A DNA stretch of 12,543 bases, from contig JAUXIP010000019.1 of assembly GCA_030620935.1 (NCBI GenBank), forward strand, positions 1 to 12,543, given 5' to 3'. Position numbers and translations under genes: made by a program. The stretch comes from Deltaproteobacteria bacterium (GTDB lineage Bacteria; Desulfobacterota_B; Binatia; UBA9968). The notes under the pieces are model-generated. The model made no database searches, had not been told where the DNA came from, and saw nothing but the letters and a program-made list of their open reading frames with translations. Position 1 is the stretch's first letter, and the number at the start of each line of letters is the position of its first letter. Shown one piece after another: positions 1 to 6,852 of the stretch.

Positions 1-505
1 AAGCTGCGCCACAATTGTCATTGCCGTTGATGGTGAATGAATCGCCAGCGAAGTTCGTTTCAGTAGCGTCTGCTGCCGACCCTGGAAGAGAGACCGAGCC
101 GAACGCAAAGGTGGTGCTCCGATCGACATAGGCCTCGACGACCTTTTTGGCGCTGTTCGGACCGAGAGCGGTGGAAGTGAGAATAGCCCGGGTGTTCCCC
201 CCGCTGCTAGTTGAGTCGTTCACGGCTGTCACGGCGTAGGTATAGTTAGTGCCAAGAGAGCCGGAAGCTACGTCGGCGGATGAGCTATAGGCGAAAGTGG
301 AGCCTAAGGAAATTTCCGCCAAGGCGTGCTCTATGCCCGCATCGGCCACCTGGAGAGCGCTGGTCCCCGTCCTAAAACTGCTGGTCGTCTTGAGATTCAA
401 ACCGCTAAAGAGAAGACCGCCGGCGGCGACTGAGAGCAGCAGCAGCATCACCATAAGGACAACCACTAGAGCTATACCCTGGTTGCCTACTAAAGCTTTT
501 TTCAT
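1..505 (-). CDS. pilX: PilX-type minor pilin assembly protein, 3' end outside window
   Basis: 168 codons are visible, starting at ATG 505; the gene runs off the left edge. The N-terminus is a short positively charged leader (MKKALVGNQG) followed by a hydrophobic stretch, IALVVVLMVMLLLLSVAAGG (residues 11-30). This is the PilX N-terminal pattern, which normally lacks the Glu5 of major pilins. ADAGIEHAL (residues 54-62) matches the conserved A-E/D-A-G segment of PilX proteins. A GGAGGG ribosome binding site (minus strand of 509-514) lies 3 bases before the ATG. The rest is Ser/Thr/Ala-rich, like secreted pilin globular domains. PilX is a minor pilin in the inner-membrane initiation complex for pilus assembly, and it follows pilW in canonical operons, as here. 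Family from N-terminus, composition and order; symbol assigned by synteny. Confidence 0.8.
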   Translation of the reverse strand, partial: MKKALVGNQGIALVVVLMVMLLLLSVAAGGLLFSGLNLKTTSSFRTGTSALQVADAGIEHALAEISLGSTFAYSSSADVASGSLGTNYTYAVTAVNDSTSSGGNTRAILTSTALGPNSAKKVVEAYVDRSTTFAFGSVSLPGSAADATETNFAGDSFTINGNDNCGAA

Positions 506-562
506 AAACCCTCCGGATTGCCTACCGACTCATTTCCTGCCTGCTTCTCACTGGGGCGCCAA

Positions 563-1162
563 TCACGGGGACAATCCCCGATTGCGCAACTCGACGTTGG
601 AGTCCATCTTGGCATTGAGCACACCGCCCCCGAACTCTGTGTCCGGACTTTGCGATTGGATAGTCAGGCTGATCTCTACTCTTTGAATATCAGCTGCGAC
701 GATCGATGACATCGCTGTGGTTGAATCCTGGGCATAGTAGGTAAATTGCAAAGCCGTGGCGTTACCGTCCGTAAGATCCTGTGCCCCGCCGCCATCTACT
801 GCCCTGGTAATATTCTGATTCACATTGTCATAAGCGTAGGCAAAATCTTCGTTAGGGCCGCCGCAGTCTCCGTCGTCGTCGGTATCGAGCCGGATTTGAA
901 GTGTCTGAGCCGTCGCGGTCGCAATTCCGGCACAAGCCGTCCCAGACACGGTGTAGCCTGCAGACCGAATCTCCCTTACCATCAAGTCCAATACAGCACG
1001 GGCATACTCCTGCGCCTCTAGGCGGCTCTCCTGCGATTTCACCGTACGCGCCTGAACCCGGAAGACGCTGTAGATCGTTCCCATGACAAAAAGGGTTAAA
1101 AACATCGACACGAGTAACGCGACTAACGTACACCCCGTCCCAGCCCGCTGAAAAAGGCCCAT
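563..1162 (-). CDS. pilW: PilW-like minor pilin with atypical prepilin signal; start uncertain
   Basis: From ATG 1162 the product is 199 residues: leader MGLFQRAGTG, then CTLVALLVSM and a hydrophobic helix, then a long amphipathic helix (SQESRLEAQEYARAVLDLMV) and REIRSAGY, a typical PilW segment. The C-terminal region has a Tyr/Asn/Asp-rich globular composition. Two prepilin positions are odd: the residue after the cleavage glycine is Cys rather than Phe or Met, and position +5 is Ala (GCG) instead of the conserved Glu (GAG). The frame stays open upstream to ATG 1405 (280 residues), but those extra 81 residues look like translated repeat DNA (RSFGFAQDR-type). Neither start has a clear Shine-Dalgarno sequence. 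ATG 1162 itself lies just inside the terminal inverted repeat of the element at 1141-1372. Minor-pilin role inferred from order fimT-pilV-pilW-pilX; function may be impaired. Confidence 0.75.
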   Translation of the reverse strand: MGLFQRAGTGCTLVALLVSMFLTLFVMGTIYSVFRVQARTVKSQESRLEAQEYARAVLDLMVREIRSAGYTVSGTACAGIATATAQTLQIRLDTDDDGDCGGPNEDFAYAYDNVNQNITRAVDGGGAQDLTDGNATALQFTYYAQDSTTAMSSIVAADIQRVEISLTIQSQSPDTEFGGGVLNAKMDSNVELRNRGLSP

Positions 1163-1372
1163 CTGCCATAGCTTGCCGATGGCAGGTGTTGCGATGGCTG
1201 CGCTCGGCCGCCTCGCTCCAACGTACCGCTTAAGTACGCCTCCGCTGCACCTGTCCTGAGCGAAACCGAAGGATCGGCTTCTCGCGCGCCGTTCGGCTGC
1301 CTTCGTCCCGAGCTCAGGCCGAGGGGAGCTCACGGTCGAAGCCTCGCATCTGGGACCTTTTTGACCGGTCTG
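1141..1372. repeat. MITE-like intergenic repeat with terminal inverted repeats
   Basis: The left end, cagcccgctgaaaaaggccc (1141-1160), and the right end, ggacctttttgaccggtctg (1353-1372), are imperfect inverted repeats (16 of 20 positions by eye). Inside are a 7-bp-stem hairpin (ctgccat at 1163-1169 with atggcag at 1179-1185), a central CGTAC/GTACG pair (1222-1226 with 1234-1238) and the segment ctgagcgaaaccgaagg near 1256. The last, read as protein, gives the FGFAQDR string often seen in spurious ORFs of environmental genomes. There is no transposase gene, so if mobile it would be non-autonomous. From memory the layout resembles long Nitrospira-type intergenic repeats; this was not verified by search. 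It separates pilV from pilW and remains open in the pilW frame. Confidence 0.65.
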
Positions 1373-1414
1373 AGAACAAAGTCTTTCGACAAGTTGTACG
1401 TTCATGACGGGCTG

Positions 1415-1822
1415 TCAGTTAACCGCCGAAGAGATGGTGACGCTCCGGCTTGTATAATCCGTCCAATTCACTTGGACATCGATTTGACTCGCGTTTAATG
1501 TGAGAGTAGGAGCCGTTACCGTCCAAGTGCGTGTAAAGGTGATGCCCAAAGCAGTTGGATAATCAGGACCTCCTGAGGCAAGCGTCGCCGGATTTGCCCT
1601 TAGTTCTTCCAGCTTGTCCTGTGCTAAGTTTGTCGCGACTGTGTAAGAATAACTCGTCTGGTTGGCTCTCATAACCGTGGTGGCGCTTACCGCGAGCCCT
1701 AGGATAGCAACGGAGAAGATAGCCAGCGACACCAAGACCTCTATGATGGTGAAGCCACCTGACGGAAGAGATCGGACATCGTGCGACCTTAGACGTTGAA
1801 CCTTAAACTCTTCCTTACTCAT
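1415..1822 (-). CDS. pilV: PilV-type minor pilin
   Basis: The 135-residue prepilin has a 23-residue leader ending in SGG, then FTIIEVLVSLAIFSVAILGL (residues 24-43). This is a canonical class III prepilin signal with cleavage after Gly23 and Glu at +5 (residue 28). The motif LAQDKLEELRANP (residues 66-78) is typical of PilV, where the TM helix continues into a long amphipathic helix. The remainder is a short beta-rich domain. The protein is expected to be cleaved and N-methylated by the prepilin peptidase at 2517-3551 and to join the minor-pilin initiation complex in the inner membrane and pilus tip. The ATG at 1822 lies 11 bases after the fimT stop, with only a weak GGGTGA upstream, suggesting translational coupling. 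Short compared with many PilV proteins, but complete. Confidence 0.85.
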   Translation of the reverse strand: MSKEEFKVQRLRSHDVRSLPSGGFTIIEVLVSLAIFSVAILGLAVSATTVMRANQTSYSYTVATNLAQDKLEELRANPATLASGGPDYPTALGITFTRTWTVTAPTLTLNASQIDVQVNWTDYTSRSVTISSAVN

Positions 1823-1833
1823 CGTTCACCCGT

Positions 1834-2304
1834 TCAGAGTATCCTCACCCGACCCACGATCGTAACTTCCACCTGTGCAGTCGTAGTTCCGTTGCTCAAG
1901 GTTATCGTGCTTGCGGCAGTTGCAACTCCACGCGGTTGAAATTGAGGGGTGGCAGTAGCTGCCGTAACGGTAATCCCTTCAGGGAGACTAAAAGGCCCAC
2001 TCTCATTCGTAAACAAATCATCGTTGTCCGGATCATTCTGCAAAGTGTAAGAAGTAGCAGGAAGTGCGCCAAAACTTACTTGAAATCTGGTGTTTTGGGT
2101 TACTGCCTTCATCCGCGCTAGCTGCAGGTCAACAGCAACCTGCCGCGCGCCGTCCGAAAGCCGAAGCGTGGGGAGCCAAGAGAGAAAACTGGGGATTGCG
2201 ATGGCCATGAGCAGTGCTGCCACTCCGATCGTGATCATCATCTCTGTAATAGTAAAACCTTTGGAGGAATGAATCTCTCTTCCGATTTTCACTGACCTGA
2301 ACAT
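1834..2304 (-). CDS. fimT: FimT/GspH-family pseudopilin
   Basis: From ATG 2304 the product is 156 residues: leader MFRSVKIGREIHSSKG, then FTITEMMITIGVAALLMAIA with Glu at +5, a canonical prepilin signal. The C-terminal region (LSDGARQVAVDLQLARMKAV, then a beta-rich domain ending in VTIVGRVRIL) matches the GspH/FimT domain, including the typical G-R-V-R ending. The frame is open up to TTG 2349, but that codon lies at or upstream of the transcript start predicted from the sigma-54 site, and it has no ribosome binding site. ATG 2304, with a weak GGA 6 bases before it, is therefore preferred; GTG 2343 is also conceivable. It is the first gene of the minor-pilin operon fimT-pilV-pilW-pilX and a likely substrate of the neighbouring PilD. 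It could also be called fimU; the two are not separable here. Confidence 0.85.
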   Translation of the reverse strand: MFRSVKIGREIHSSKGFTITEMMITIGVAALLMAIAIPSFLSWLPTLRLSDGARQVAVDLQLARMKAVTQNTRFQVSFGALPATSYTLQNDPDNDDLFTNESGPFSLPEGITVTAATATPQFQPRGVATAASTITLSNGTTTAQVEVTIVGRVRIL

Positions 2305-2355
2305 AGATTGTCCGAAATAGGACGATAGCGGAACGCAACTCACAATCAAGTTTTA

Positions 2356-2372
2356 TGCTAATACTGTGCCAA
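2356..2372 (-). promoter_or_regulatory. Sigma-54-type -24/-12 promoter of minor-pilin operon
   Basis: On the minus strand the sequence is TTGGCACAGTATTAGCA. It has the invariant GG and GC dinucleotides exactly 10 bases apart and a full TGGCAC -24 element. The -12 element is TAGC rather than TTGC. The predicted transcript start is near 2345, giving a leader of about 40 bases to ATG 2304. Sigma-54 promoters activated by PilR-type regulators are well known for pilin genes. No activator gene is in the window, and I could not identify an activator binding site in the rest of the 167-base gap (2350-2516). Confidence 0.7.
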
Positions 2373-2516
2373 GATTATGAGGATTGCTACGGATGCAACT
2401 CATTAAAATATTGGCGCTTTCGGCGTCTGGGAAATTGCCCTGAAGCTTTTTTCTCGAGGTTGGGTGACAAGAATGAGTAATGCTGGCAAAAATTGACAGT
2501 TAGGCTGGAGTAAAAA

Positions 2517-3551
2517 CTATTTAGGTAGGTAGAATTGGATTAATTCCTGACCGAAGAATATGTGGAAGAGGGCGCCTATGCAGAGAAAGGGAGCAAAAGG
2601 TAGAGCGTACCTGCGGTCAAAACCTTTGAATGCCATAAATGAGAGACCTACGACAGAGCCTGCCAAAGATCCAAGAAAAAGCGTTACTGGAATGGAAGGC
2701 CAGCCTAAAAATGCACCGATCATGGCCAGCAGCTTCACATCTCCACCTCCCATTCCCTCCACGCCGGTCAATGATTCATAAACCCACGCCACGAGCAGCA
2801 AAAAGCCTCCGCCAACGACGATGCCCAGTAAAGAGCTTACCGCTGAAGGCAAGATTGGTGAAGAATCCGTCAACAAAAAGTAATTGACAATTGCTACGAG
2901 CAAACCCAAACCGATGCCGGGCAGGCTGATCACATCTGGGACAATCCTAACGTCCAAATCGATAAAGGAGATGACAATCAAGGCAGCAACAAAGACAAAA
3001 CTCATGAAAAAAGCGAGACCAAGGCCAAAGCGCTGCAACAGCGCGACCGACAGGACCGCCATCAATAGCTCTACAACAAAATAGCGGGCAGATATCTTGG
3101 CATCACAAAAGCGGCACTTCCCCTGCAAATTGATATAGCTGAGCAGCGGGATGTTGTCGTAAAAAGGGACGCGGGTTTTACAGGCTGGGCAATGAGAAGG
3201 TGGATTAACGATCGACTCATCCTTCGGCAACCGAACGATGCAAACATTAAGAAAGCTCCCGACAATCGCGCCAAAGACAAATACAGCAGAGGAGAGAGCG
3301 AACGCAGCCCCCTTTTTTTCCATCCAGTTCGTAAAAGCCGGGACGCCTTCCAGAGCAGAGCTAAGCCCGCCGTCAAAAAAGCCGGGCACGACTAAGGCTA
3401 CTGTCCCGCCCAAGGCAACCACCAATCCTCCCAAGGCCAGCAGCGCCGCAAAGGTATCGTAAGGAGAACGGAGACGGGACGATCCCCACAAGCCGTATCC
3501 CATGCCTGCAACACCCATGACGATTAACAAAGCCGGTGCCATTTCACTCAT
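2517..3551 (-). CDS. pilD: Prepilin peptidase / N-methyltransferase with extended N-terminus
   Basis: This inner-membrane aspartic protease cleaves prepilin leaders and methylates the new N-terminus. Visible features in order: two hydrophobic segments (about residues 5-24 and 34-57); the entry helix FGAIVGSFLNVCIVRLP (93-109); the zinc-binding CPAC (121-124) and CRFC (146-149) of the cytoplasmic methyltransferase domain; the first catalytic region FIDLD followed by IVPDVISLP (196-211); and the second catalytic motif GGGDVKLL (268-275, Asp271). All key residues are present. At 344 residues it is longer than the usual 250-290, because the first ~85 residues form an additional hydrophobic region of unknown role. 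Start ATG 3551 lacks a good ribosome binding site, and a start at Met4 cannot be excluded. Its substrates, the minor prepilins, are encoded directly downstream from their own promoter. Confidence 0.93.
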   Translation of the reverse strand: MSEMAPALLIVMGVAGMGYGLWGSSRLRSPYDTFAALLALGGLVVALGGTVALVVPGFFDGGLSSALEGVPAFTNWMEKKGAAFALSSAVFVFGAIVGSFLNVCIVRLPKDESIVNPPSHCPACKTRVPFYDNIPLLSYINLQGKCRFCDAKISARYFVVELLMAVLSVALLQRFGLGLAFFMSFVFVAALIVISFIDLDVRIVPDVISLPGIGLGLLVAIVNYFLLTDSSPILPSAVSSLLGIVVGGGFLLLVAWVYESLTGVEGMGGGDVKLLAMIGAFLGWPSIPVTLFLGSLAGSVVGLSFMAFKGFDRRYALPFAPFLCIGALFHIFFGQELIQFYLPK

Positions 3552-3586
3552 GAATCATTGTTATAACTTTGCTCGGATTAAAGAGA

Positions 3587-3607
3587 CATGCTTAGGCTTT
3601 AAGCATG
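3587..3607 (-). terminator. 8-bp hairpin at end of glycan block, possible weak terminator
   Basis: CATGCTTA (3587-3594) and TAAGCATG (3600-3607) are perfect inverted repeats with a 5-base loop, overlapping the stop codon of the TPR-like gene. On the minus strand the stem is followed by TCTCTTTAATCC, which is only partly U-rich. It may be a weak intrinsic terminator, an attenuator or an mRNA-stabilising stem between the glycan genes and pilD. The perfect symmetry is seen; the function is inferred. Confidence 0.4.
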
Positions 3608-4242
3608 CCTATGATCCAAATTGCATAAGAGATCAAAAACAAACCTCCCCACCCCAAGGCTCGCCTGACGACAAAGCCTTTCTCACCCTGGAAAACCTGT
3701 ATTATAAAACCTATCACCGCGCCCACCCAGCCGAAGAAGCCTACCTCACGCACCACCGACCAAAAATAGTCAGGACGATCCTTCTGGGTAAGGATGTCTA
3801 AGTGTTTCTGTCTTAATTCCTCAAGCGAGGCTTTTTCCTTTCGTTCCGAGGAAGAGGCTTCCCACTGGGCCATGAGAACAGCAATTTTTTGGTTACACTT
3901 CTCAATCCACTCTTTTCCAGGCGTGTAAAAGCTGCGGGCCGCATAAAATGACGACCGCAGCTCTTGGAAAGCCGTGAGCGCTGTTTCTCTATCTCCTTTT
4001 TTTTCGGCTTCCACACCTACCTCCCATAATTCATCAGCCGCCCTATTTACATAGGGAGCTCCGGGTAGATACCACTTGATAGAGCGCTGGTAATGCGTAA
4101 TAGCCTCAGGTAAGTCTCCTGCTATCCTCGCTGTCGCCGCTTTATGATATTCCCTGTAACCCTGGACTCCGACATACACGACGACTGCAAGCAACAGAAA
4201 GAGACACATGGAAATAGACTTAACAATCATCTTACCGTGCAA
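3592..4242 (-). CDS. Membrane protein with TPR-like region, function unknown
   Basis: I do not recognise a named family. From TTG 4242 the product is 216 residues: a short basic start, a TM segment (about residues 10-27), and an Ala/Tyr-rich helical region (30-105) resembling one or two tetratricopeptide repeats (AGDLPEAITHYQRSIKW; KKGDRETALTAFQEL). A charged coiled segment (128-155) follows, then two C-terminal TM segments (about 167-185 and 195-213) with a short loop. This predicts an inner-membrane scaffold. The TTG start overlaps the acetyltransferase end and has a GGAGG 8 bases upstream. ATG 4230, one base after that gene's stop, is the alternative (212 residues) but has no ribosome binding site at useful spacing. 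Last gene of the glycan series, immediately before pilD, so it could belong to either system. Confidence 0.75.
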   Translation of the reverse strand: MHGKMIVKSISMCLFLLLAVVVYVGVQGYREYHKAATARIAGDLPEAITHYQRSIKWYLPGAPYVNRAADELWEVGVEAEKKGDRETALTAFQELRSSFYAARSFYTPGKEWIEKCNQKIAVLMAQWEASSSERKEKASLEELRQKHLDILTQKDRPDYFWSVVREVGFFGWVGAVIGFIIQVFQGEKGFVVRRALGWGGLFLISYAIWIIGMLKA

Positions 4243-4801
4243 CCGTTAACCCTCCCTTGCTGCTAGTGTAGCTTGCCTCGCAGGTAGGACAAAACCACGC
4301 GCGCCCGCGTCTTTTTAATTTGACTCCGCATCGGCACATCCATCCTTTAGGCCTCGCCGGGCTGCCATAAAACAGGGCATGGTCAGGCACATCTTTTGTA
4401 ACCACCGAACCGGCCCCAACGAAAGCGTAACGGCCGATGGTAATACCGCATAGAATGGTAGCATTAGCGCCGAGTGTTGCTCCTCTCCGAACCAGGGTTG
4501 TTCTAAATTCTTCTCTGCGCGAGATGAAACTCCGGGGATTGATGACGTTGGTGAAGACTACGGAAGGACCGCAGAAAACATCTGCTTCCAGTTCGACGCC
4601 ATCAAAAATAGAAACGTTATTCTGAACCTTGACGCCACTGCCAACCTTTGCCGTGGAAGCAACAAAAACATTCTGGCCAATAATACATTCGGGACCGATC
4701 TCCGCACCCGCCATGACGTGGGAAAAATGCCAGATCTTGGTCCCAGTACCGATCCGGGCCGGCTCTTCGACAATCGCGCTGGGATGAACAAAGAATTCCA
4801 T
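4232..4801 (-). CDS. Left-handed beta-helix N-acetyltransferase (WbpD/WlbB-like)
   Basis: The 189-residue protein has repeated hexapeptide motifs from about residue 8 to 140 (IGTGTKIW, IGQNVF, VGSGVKVQ, LGANATILCGITIGRYAFVG), the acetyl-CoA-dependent left-handed beta-helix fold. The segment VQNNVSIFDGVELEADVFCG, then VVFTNVINPR, then GSVVTKDVPD...GSPAR closely follows WbpD/WlbB. That enzyme acetylates the 3-amino group of UDP-2-acetamido-3-amino-2,3-dideoxy-D-glucuronate. The C-terminus adds a Cys cluster, C156-x-C158 and C171-x2-C174, likely a small zinc-binding tail. ATG 4801 directly follows the TAG stop of the dehydrogenase gene (TAGATG), implying coupled translation. That partner catalyses an earlier step of the same pathway. 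The 3-aminotransferase expected between them biochemically is not in the window. The exact sugar substrate is inferred. Confidence 0.85.
   Translation of the reverse strand: MEFFVHPSAIVEEPARIGTGTKIWHFSHVMAGAEIGPECIIGQNVFVASTAKVGSGVKVQNNVSIFDGVELEADVFCGPSVVFTNVINPRSFISRREEFRTTLVRRGATLGANATILCGITIGRYAFVGAGSVVTKDVPDHALFYGSPARPKGWMCRCGVKLKRRGRAWFCPTCEASYTSSKGGLTVAR
4251..4255 (-). promoter_or_regulatory. Ribosome binding site favouring TTG 4242 over ATG 4230
   Basis: GGAGG on the minus strand lies inside the 3' end of the acetyltransferase gene, 8 bases before TTG 4242 and 20 bases before ATG 4230. Its spacing fits only the TTG start of the TPR-like membrane protein gene. Confidence 0.5.
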
Positions 4802-5812
4802 CTATTCTTGGAGAGTTACGGGGGCTCCCATTTGCTTGAGAGAGATCTGAGCCTTTTCCAACACCCTTACTACCTGGATGCCTTGAGGCCCATCGGTCAG
4901 AGGCGCTTTCCGATTTTCCACACAATCCAGGAAGTGGAGACACTCGAGTTTGAGAGGCTCTTGCATCTCGATCTTCGGAATCCAGATGTCTCCACTTCGA
5001 ATCCCAAGGGAGTCTCCATAGGACGTATACGTGCCGGGTTCCAACACCCCCTTATCATACAAACGTATCGGCTCGGCTACGGAGATGTCGTTAAAAACCG
5101 CCATCTTCTTACTACCTACTACGGTCAGCTCTCTGCGCTTATGGGGGTCCAGCCAACTCACATGGATCTGGACCATTACCCTGTCGGGAAAACTCATGTT
5201 GAGAAAGACGACGTCTTCCACATCCGGCTGAACATAGGCCTCACCTCTGGCACAAACCATTGTAGGCTCCGAATCCAAAAGATAGAGAGCCATCGAGATA
5301 TCGTGCGGGGCAAAGCTGAGGAGGGCGTTTTCGTTTTTTCTGATTTTGCCTAGATTGACCCGCCGAAAATAAAGATAGAGGATCTTCCCCAACTCTCCCT
5401 CACAAATCAATTCTTTGAGCCGCACCAAAGCAGGGTGAAAAAGCATCAAGTGGCCAACCATTAAGATTCTGCCTCTTTTCTCTGCTTCTCTGCTCAACTC
5501 CTCCGCTTCTGCCGTAGTAGAAGCCAACGGCTTTTCGATAAAAACATCTTTCCCTTTTTTCAAGGCTTCTAGTGCAATTTCGTAATGCGTAGAGGTAGGG
5601 GTCACGATAACCACCGCCTGTATCTCAGGCCAGCTCAAAACCTCTTTCCAGTCTAAAGAAAACAGGAGTTGGGGATAGAGCGGTCTCAACCGATCGAGAA
5701 CGTGTCTATCCTGATCACAAACTACCTTGACTTGACACTGAGGGAGGGTGACAAAGTTGCGAACCAAGTTGGGTCCCCAATATCCAGCGCCGATAATGCC
5801 AACGGTCACCAT
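4802..5812 (-). CDS. Gfo/Idh/MocA-family NAD-dependent sugar dehydrogenase (WbpB/WlbA-like)
   Basis: The 336-residue protein starts with a Rossmann motif, VGIIGAGYWGPNLVRN (residues 4-19). It continues with VVIVTPTSTHYEIALEAL (67-84), the family-defining EKP (93-95) whose Lys contributes to catalysis, and HDISMALYLL (170-179) in the substrate domain. Length is normal for the family. Paired with a WbpD-type acetyltransferase, it most likely oxidises C3 of UDP-N-acetyl-glucuronate to the 3-keto sugar before transamination, as in O-antigen diacetamido-uronate synthesis. Start ATG 5812 has only a weak AAGG upstream. It lies 50 bases after the upstream membrane-protein gene, the largest gap inside the downstream glycan run. 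No truncation or frameshift seen. The Gfo/Idh/MocA assignment is firm; the particular sugar is an inference from the neighbour. Confidence 0.88.
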   Translation of the reverse strand: MVTVGIIGAGYWGPNLVRNFVTLPQCQVKVVCDQDRHVLDRLRPLYPQLLFSLDWKEVLSWPEIQAVVIVTPTSTHYEIALEALKKGKDVFIEKPLASTTAEAEELSREAEKRGRILMVGHLMLFHPALVRLKELICEGELGKILYLYFRRVNLGKIRKNENALLSFAPHDISMALYLLDSEPTMVCARGEAYVQPDVEDVVFLNMSFPDRVMVQIHVSWLDPHKRRELTVVGSKKMAVFNDISVAEPIRLYDKGVLEPGTYTSYGDSLGIRSGDIWIPKIEMQEPLKLECLHFLDCVENRKAPLTDGPQGIQVVRVLEKAQISLKQMGAPVTLQE

Positions 5813-5862
5813 AAACTACTTTACCTTACCAGAGTGGGCCGGAAAGCGAAAAGGTTCATGGT

Positions 5863-6846
5863 CTACTTTCCTTCCCCGTAAGCCTTCTGGATTTCTTTAA
5901 TCCGGACAAGATTTCCTCTGAGTCCAAGAACTTGCAACGAAATCAGACCAAGAAGAAAAGAGAGGCCCGTAGCGACCACTCTCTGAATTAGGGCTGCATA
6001 GGTAGCTACATCCGCTGGGACTCCGGCCCCCCCTAAAAGAACGACTAGGCTCAGTTCTCTAGCGCCTAAACCCATGGGCATGAGAGAGATGAGACCCACC
6101 AAATAGCTCAAAGACTGGATTGAGAGGAGAGTAAAAAAGGAGACCGGCCTGCCTAAGTGGATGAGAAGGACCTGAGAAAAAAAGACGGAACAGAATAGAA
6201 CTAAAAGACAGAGGAAACTAAATGAAGCAAGCGTCCAAAAGTTCAAAGGCTTCCGCGTTTGGCCCATACCTTCAGCAAAAGGGAATACGCGGAAAAAAAG
6301 ACTCCGCAGCTTGGAAAGCCAGTTGATCTCGTCCCCATAGCGCCACAGAAAATATCCCGCCAATATTAAAGAGAGAAGCAAAAAAATTAAAAAAGAGACC
6401 GATGCAAACAACCATGGATCCGCGTAGAAGATCCATAAAGCCGGAATAGAGAAGATCAAGGGGAAAAAAGTTGTCACTGCCAACTCCCACGCTACCACGC
6501 CAAACGAGACAGCCACCGTGAGGCCAAAGAGACAACGGTAGAGATAAACCCTTACCGGAAGCCCCAACTTTCCGGGGAGGAGATAACCCACAGATGAGGA
6601 GGCAGTAAGGGCCAAATACACCGAGGAGAAAGAAGAAGAGGGTTGGATGCGCCTAAGAAAAATCCAGACTGCTAAGGTGTGAAAGAAAAGCGAAACCACG
6701 TGAATGAGTGCCAAGAGAAGGAGGAGTTCGTAACTGATGGCCTTTAAGGGCGTGAAGTCCCAGTTATCAAAGTAGAAAAAATATGCAAGGAGAAGAGAGG
6801 TGAAAACAACAAGACCAAAAATCCTGACTGTCAACCTAACAGACAA
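5863..6846 (-). CDS. Lysylphosphatidylglycerol synthase TM region-like (UPF0104/AglD) membrane protein
   Basis: The 327-residue integral membrane protein has about eight hydrophobic helices. It carries two signatures of the family: GYLLPGKLGLPVRVYLYR (87-104), the G-K-x-G-x-P-x-R loop, and LMPMGLGARELSLVVLL (255-271), the P-x-G-L-G-x-R-E loop. The C-terminal synthetase domain of MprF is absent, so it is the stand-alone membrane form common in polysaccharide loci, where archaeal AglD and related proteins work with polyprenyl-linked sugars or as flippase-like factors. The start is TTG 6846: a GAGG sits 6 bases upstream, overlapping the GT4 stop codon, and no ATG is nearby. The gene lies 8 bases after the GT4 gene, so it probably acts on the same lipid-linked glycan. 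Biochemical role unproven for the family form. Confidence 0.85.
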   Translation of the reverse strand: MSVRLTVRIFGLVVFTSLLLAYFFYFDNWDFTPLKAISYELLLLLALIHVVSLFFHTLAVWIFLRRIQPSSSFSSVYLALTASSSVGYLLPGKLGLPVRVYLYRCLFGLTVAVSFGVVAWELAVTTFFPLIFSIPALWIFYADPWLFASVSFLIFLLLSLILAGYFLWRYGDEINWLSKLRSLFFRVFPFAEGMGQTRKPLNFWTLASFSFLCLLVLFCSVFFSQVLLIHLGRPVSFFTLLSIQSLSYLVGLISLMPMGLGARELSLVVLLGGAGVPADVATYAALIQRVVATGLSFLLGLISLQVLGLRGNLVRIKEIQKAYGEGK

Positions 6847-6852
6847 CGATTA

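Noticed and set aside
566..580. CGGGG-ACAAT-CCCCG hairpin at the end of pilW
   Set aside because: It lies inside the last codons, lacks a T-run, and pilX follows with its own strong ribosome binding site, so a terminator is unlikely.
852..1169. Frame on the minus strand overlapping pilW (MADGPFSAGWDGVYV...)
   Set aside because: It is a +1 shadow of pilW; the pilW frame carries the hydrophobic helix and PilW motifs, and this one has no domain.
1834..2349. Longer fimT from TTG 2349
   Set aside because: The codon lies at or upstream of the transcript start predicted from the sigma-54 site and lacks a ribosome binding site.
4718..5353. Long plus-strand frame of 211 codons opposite the dehydrogenase gene
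   Set aside because: It lies fully antisense to a well-supported gene and its product has no recognisable motif.
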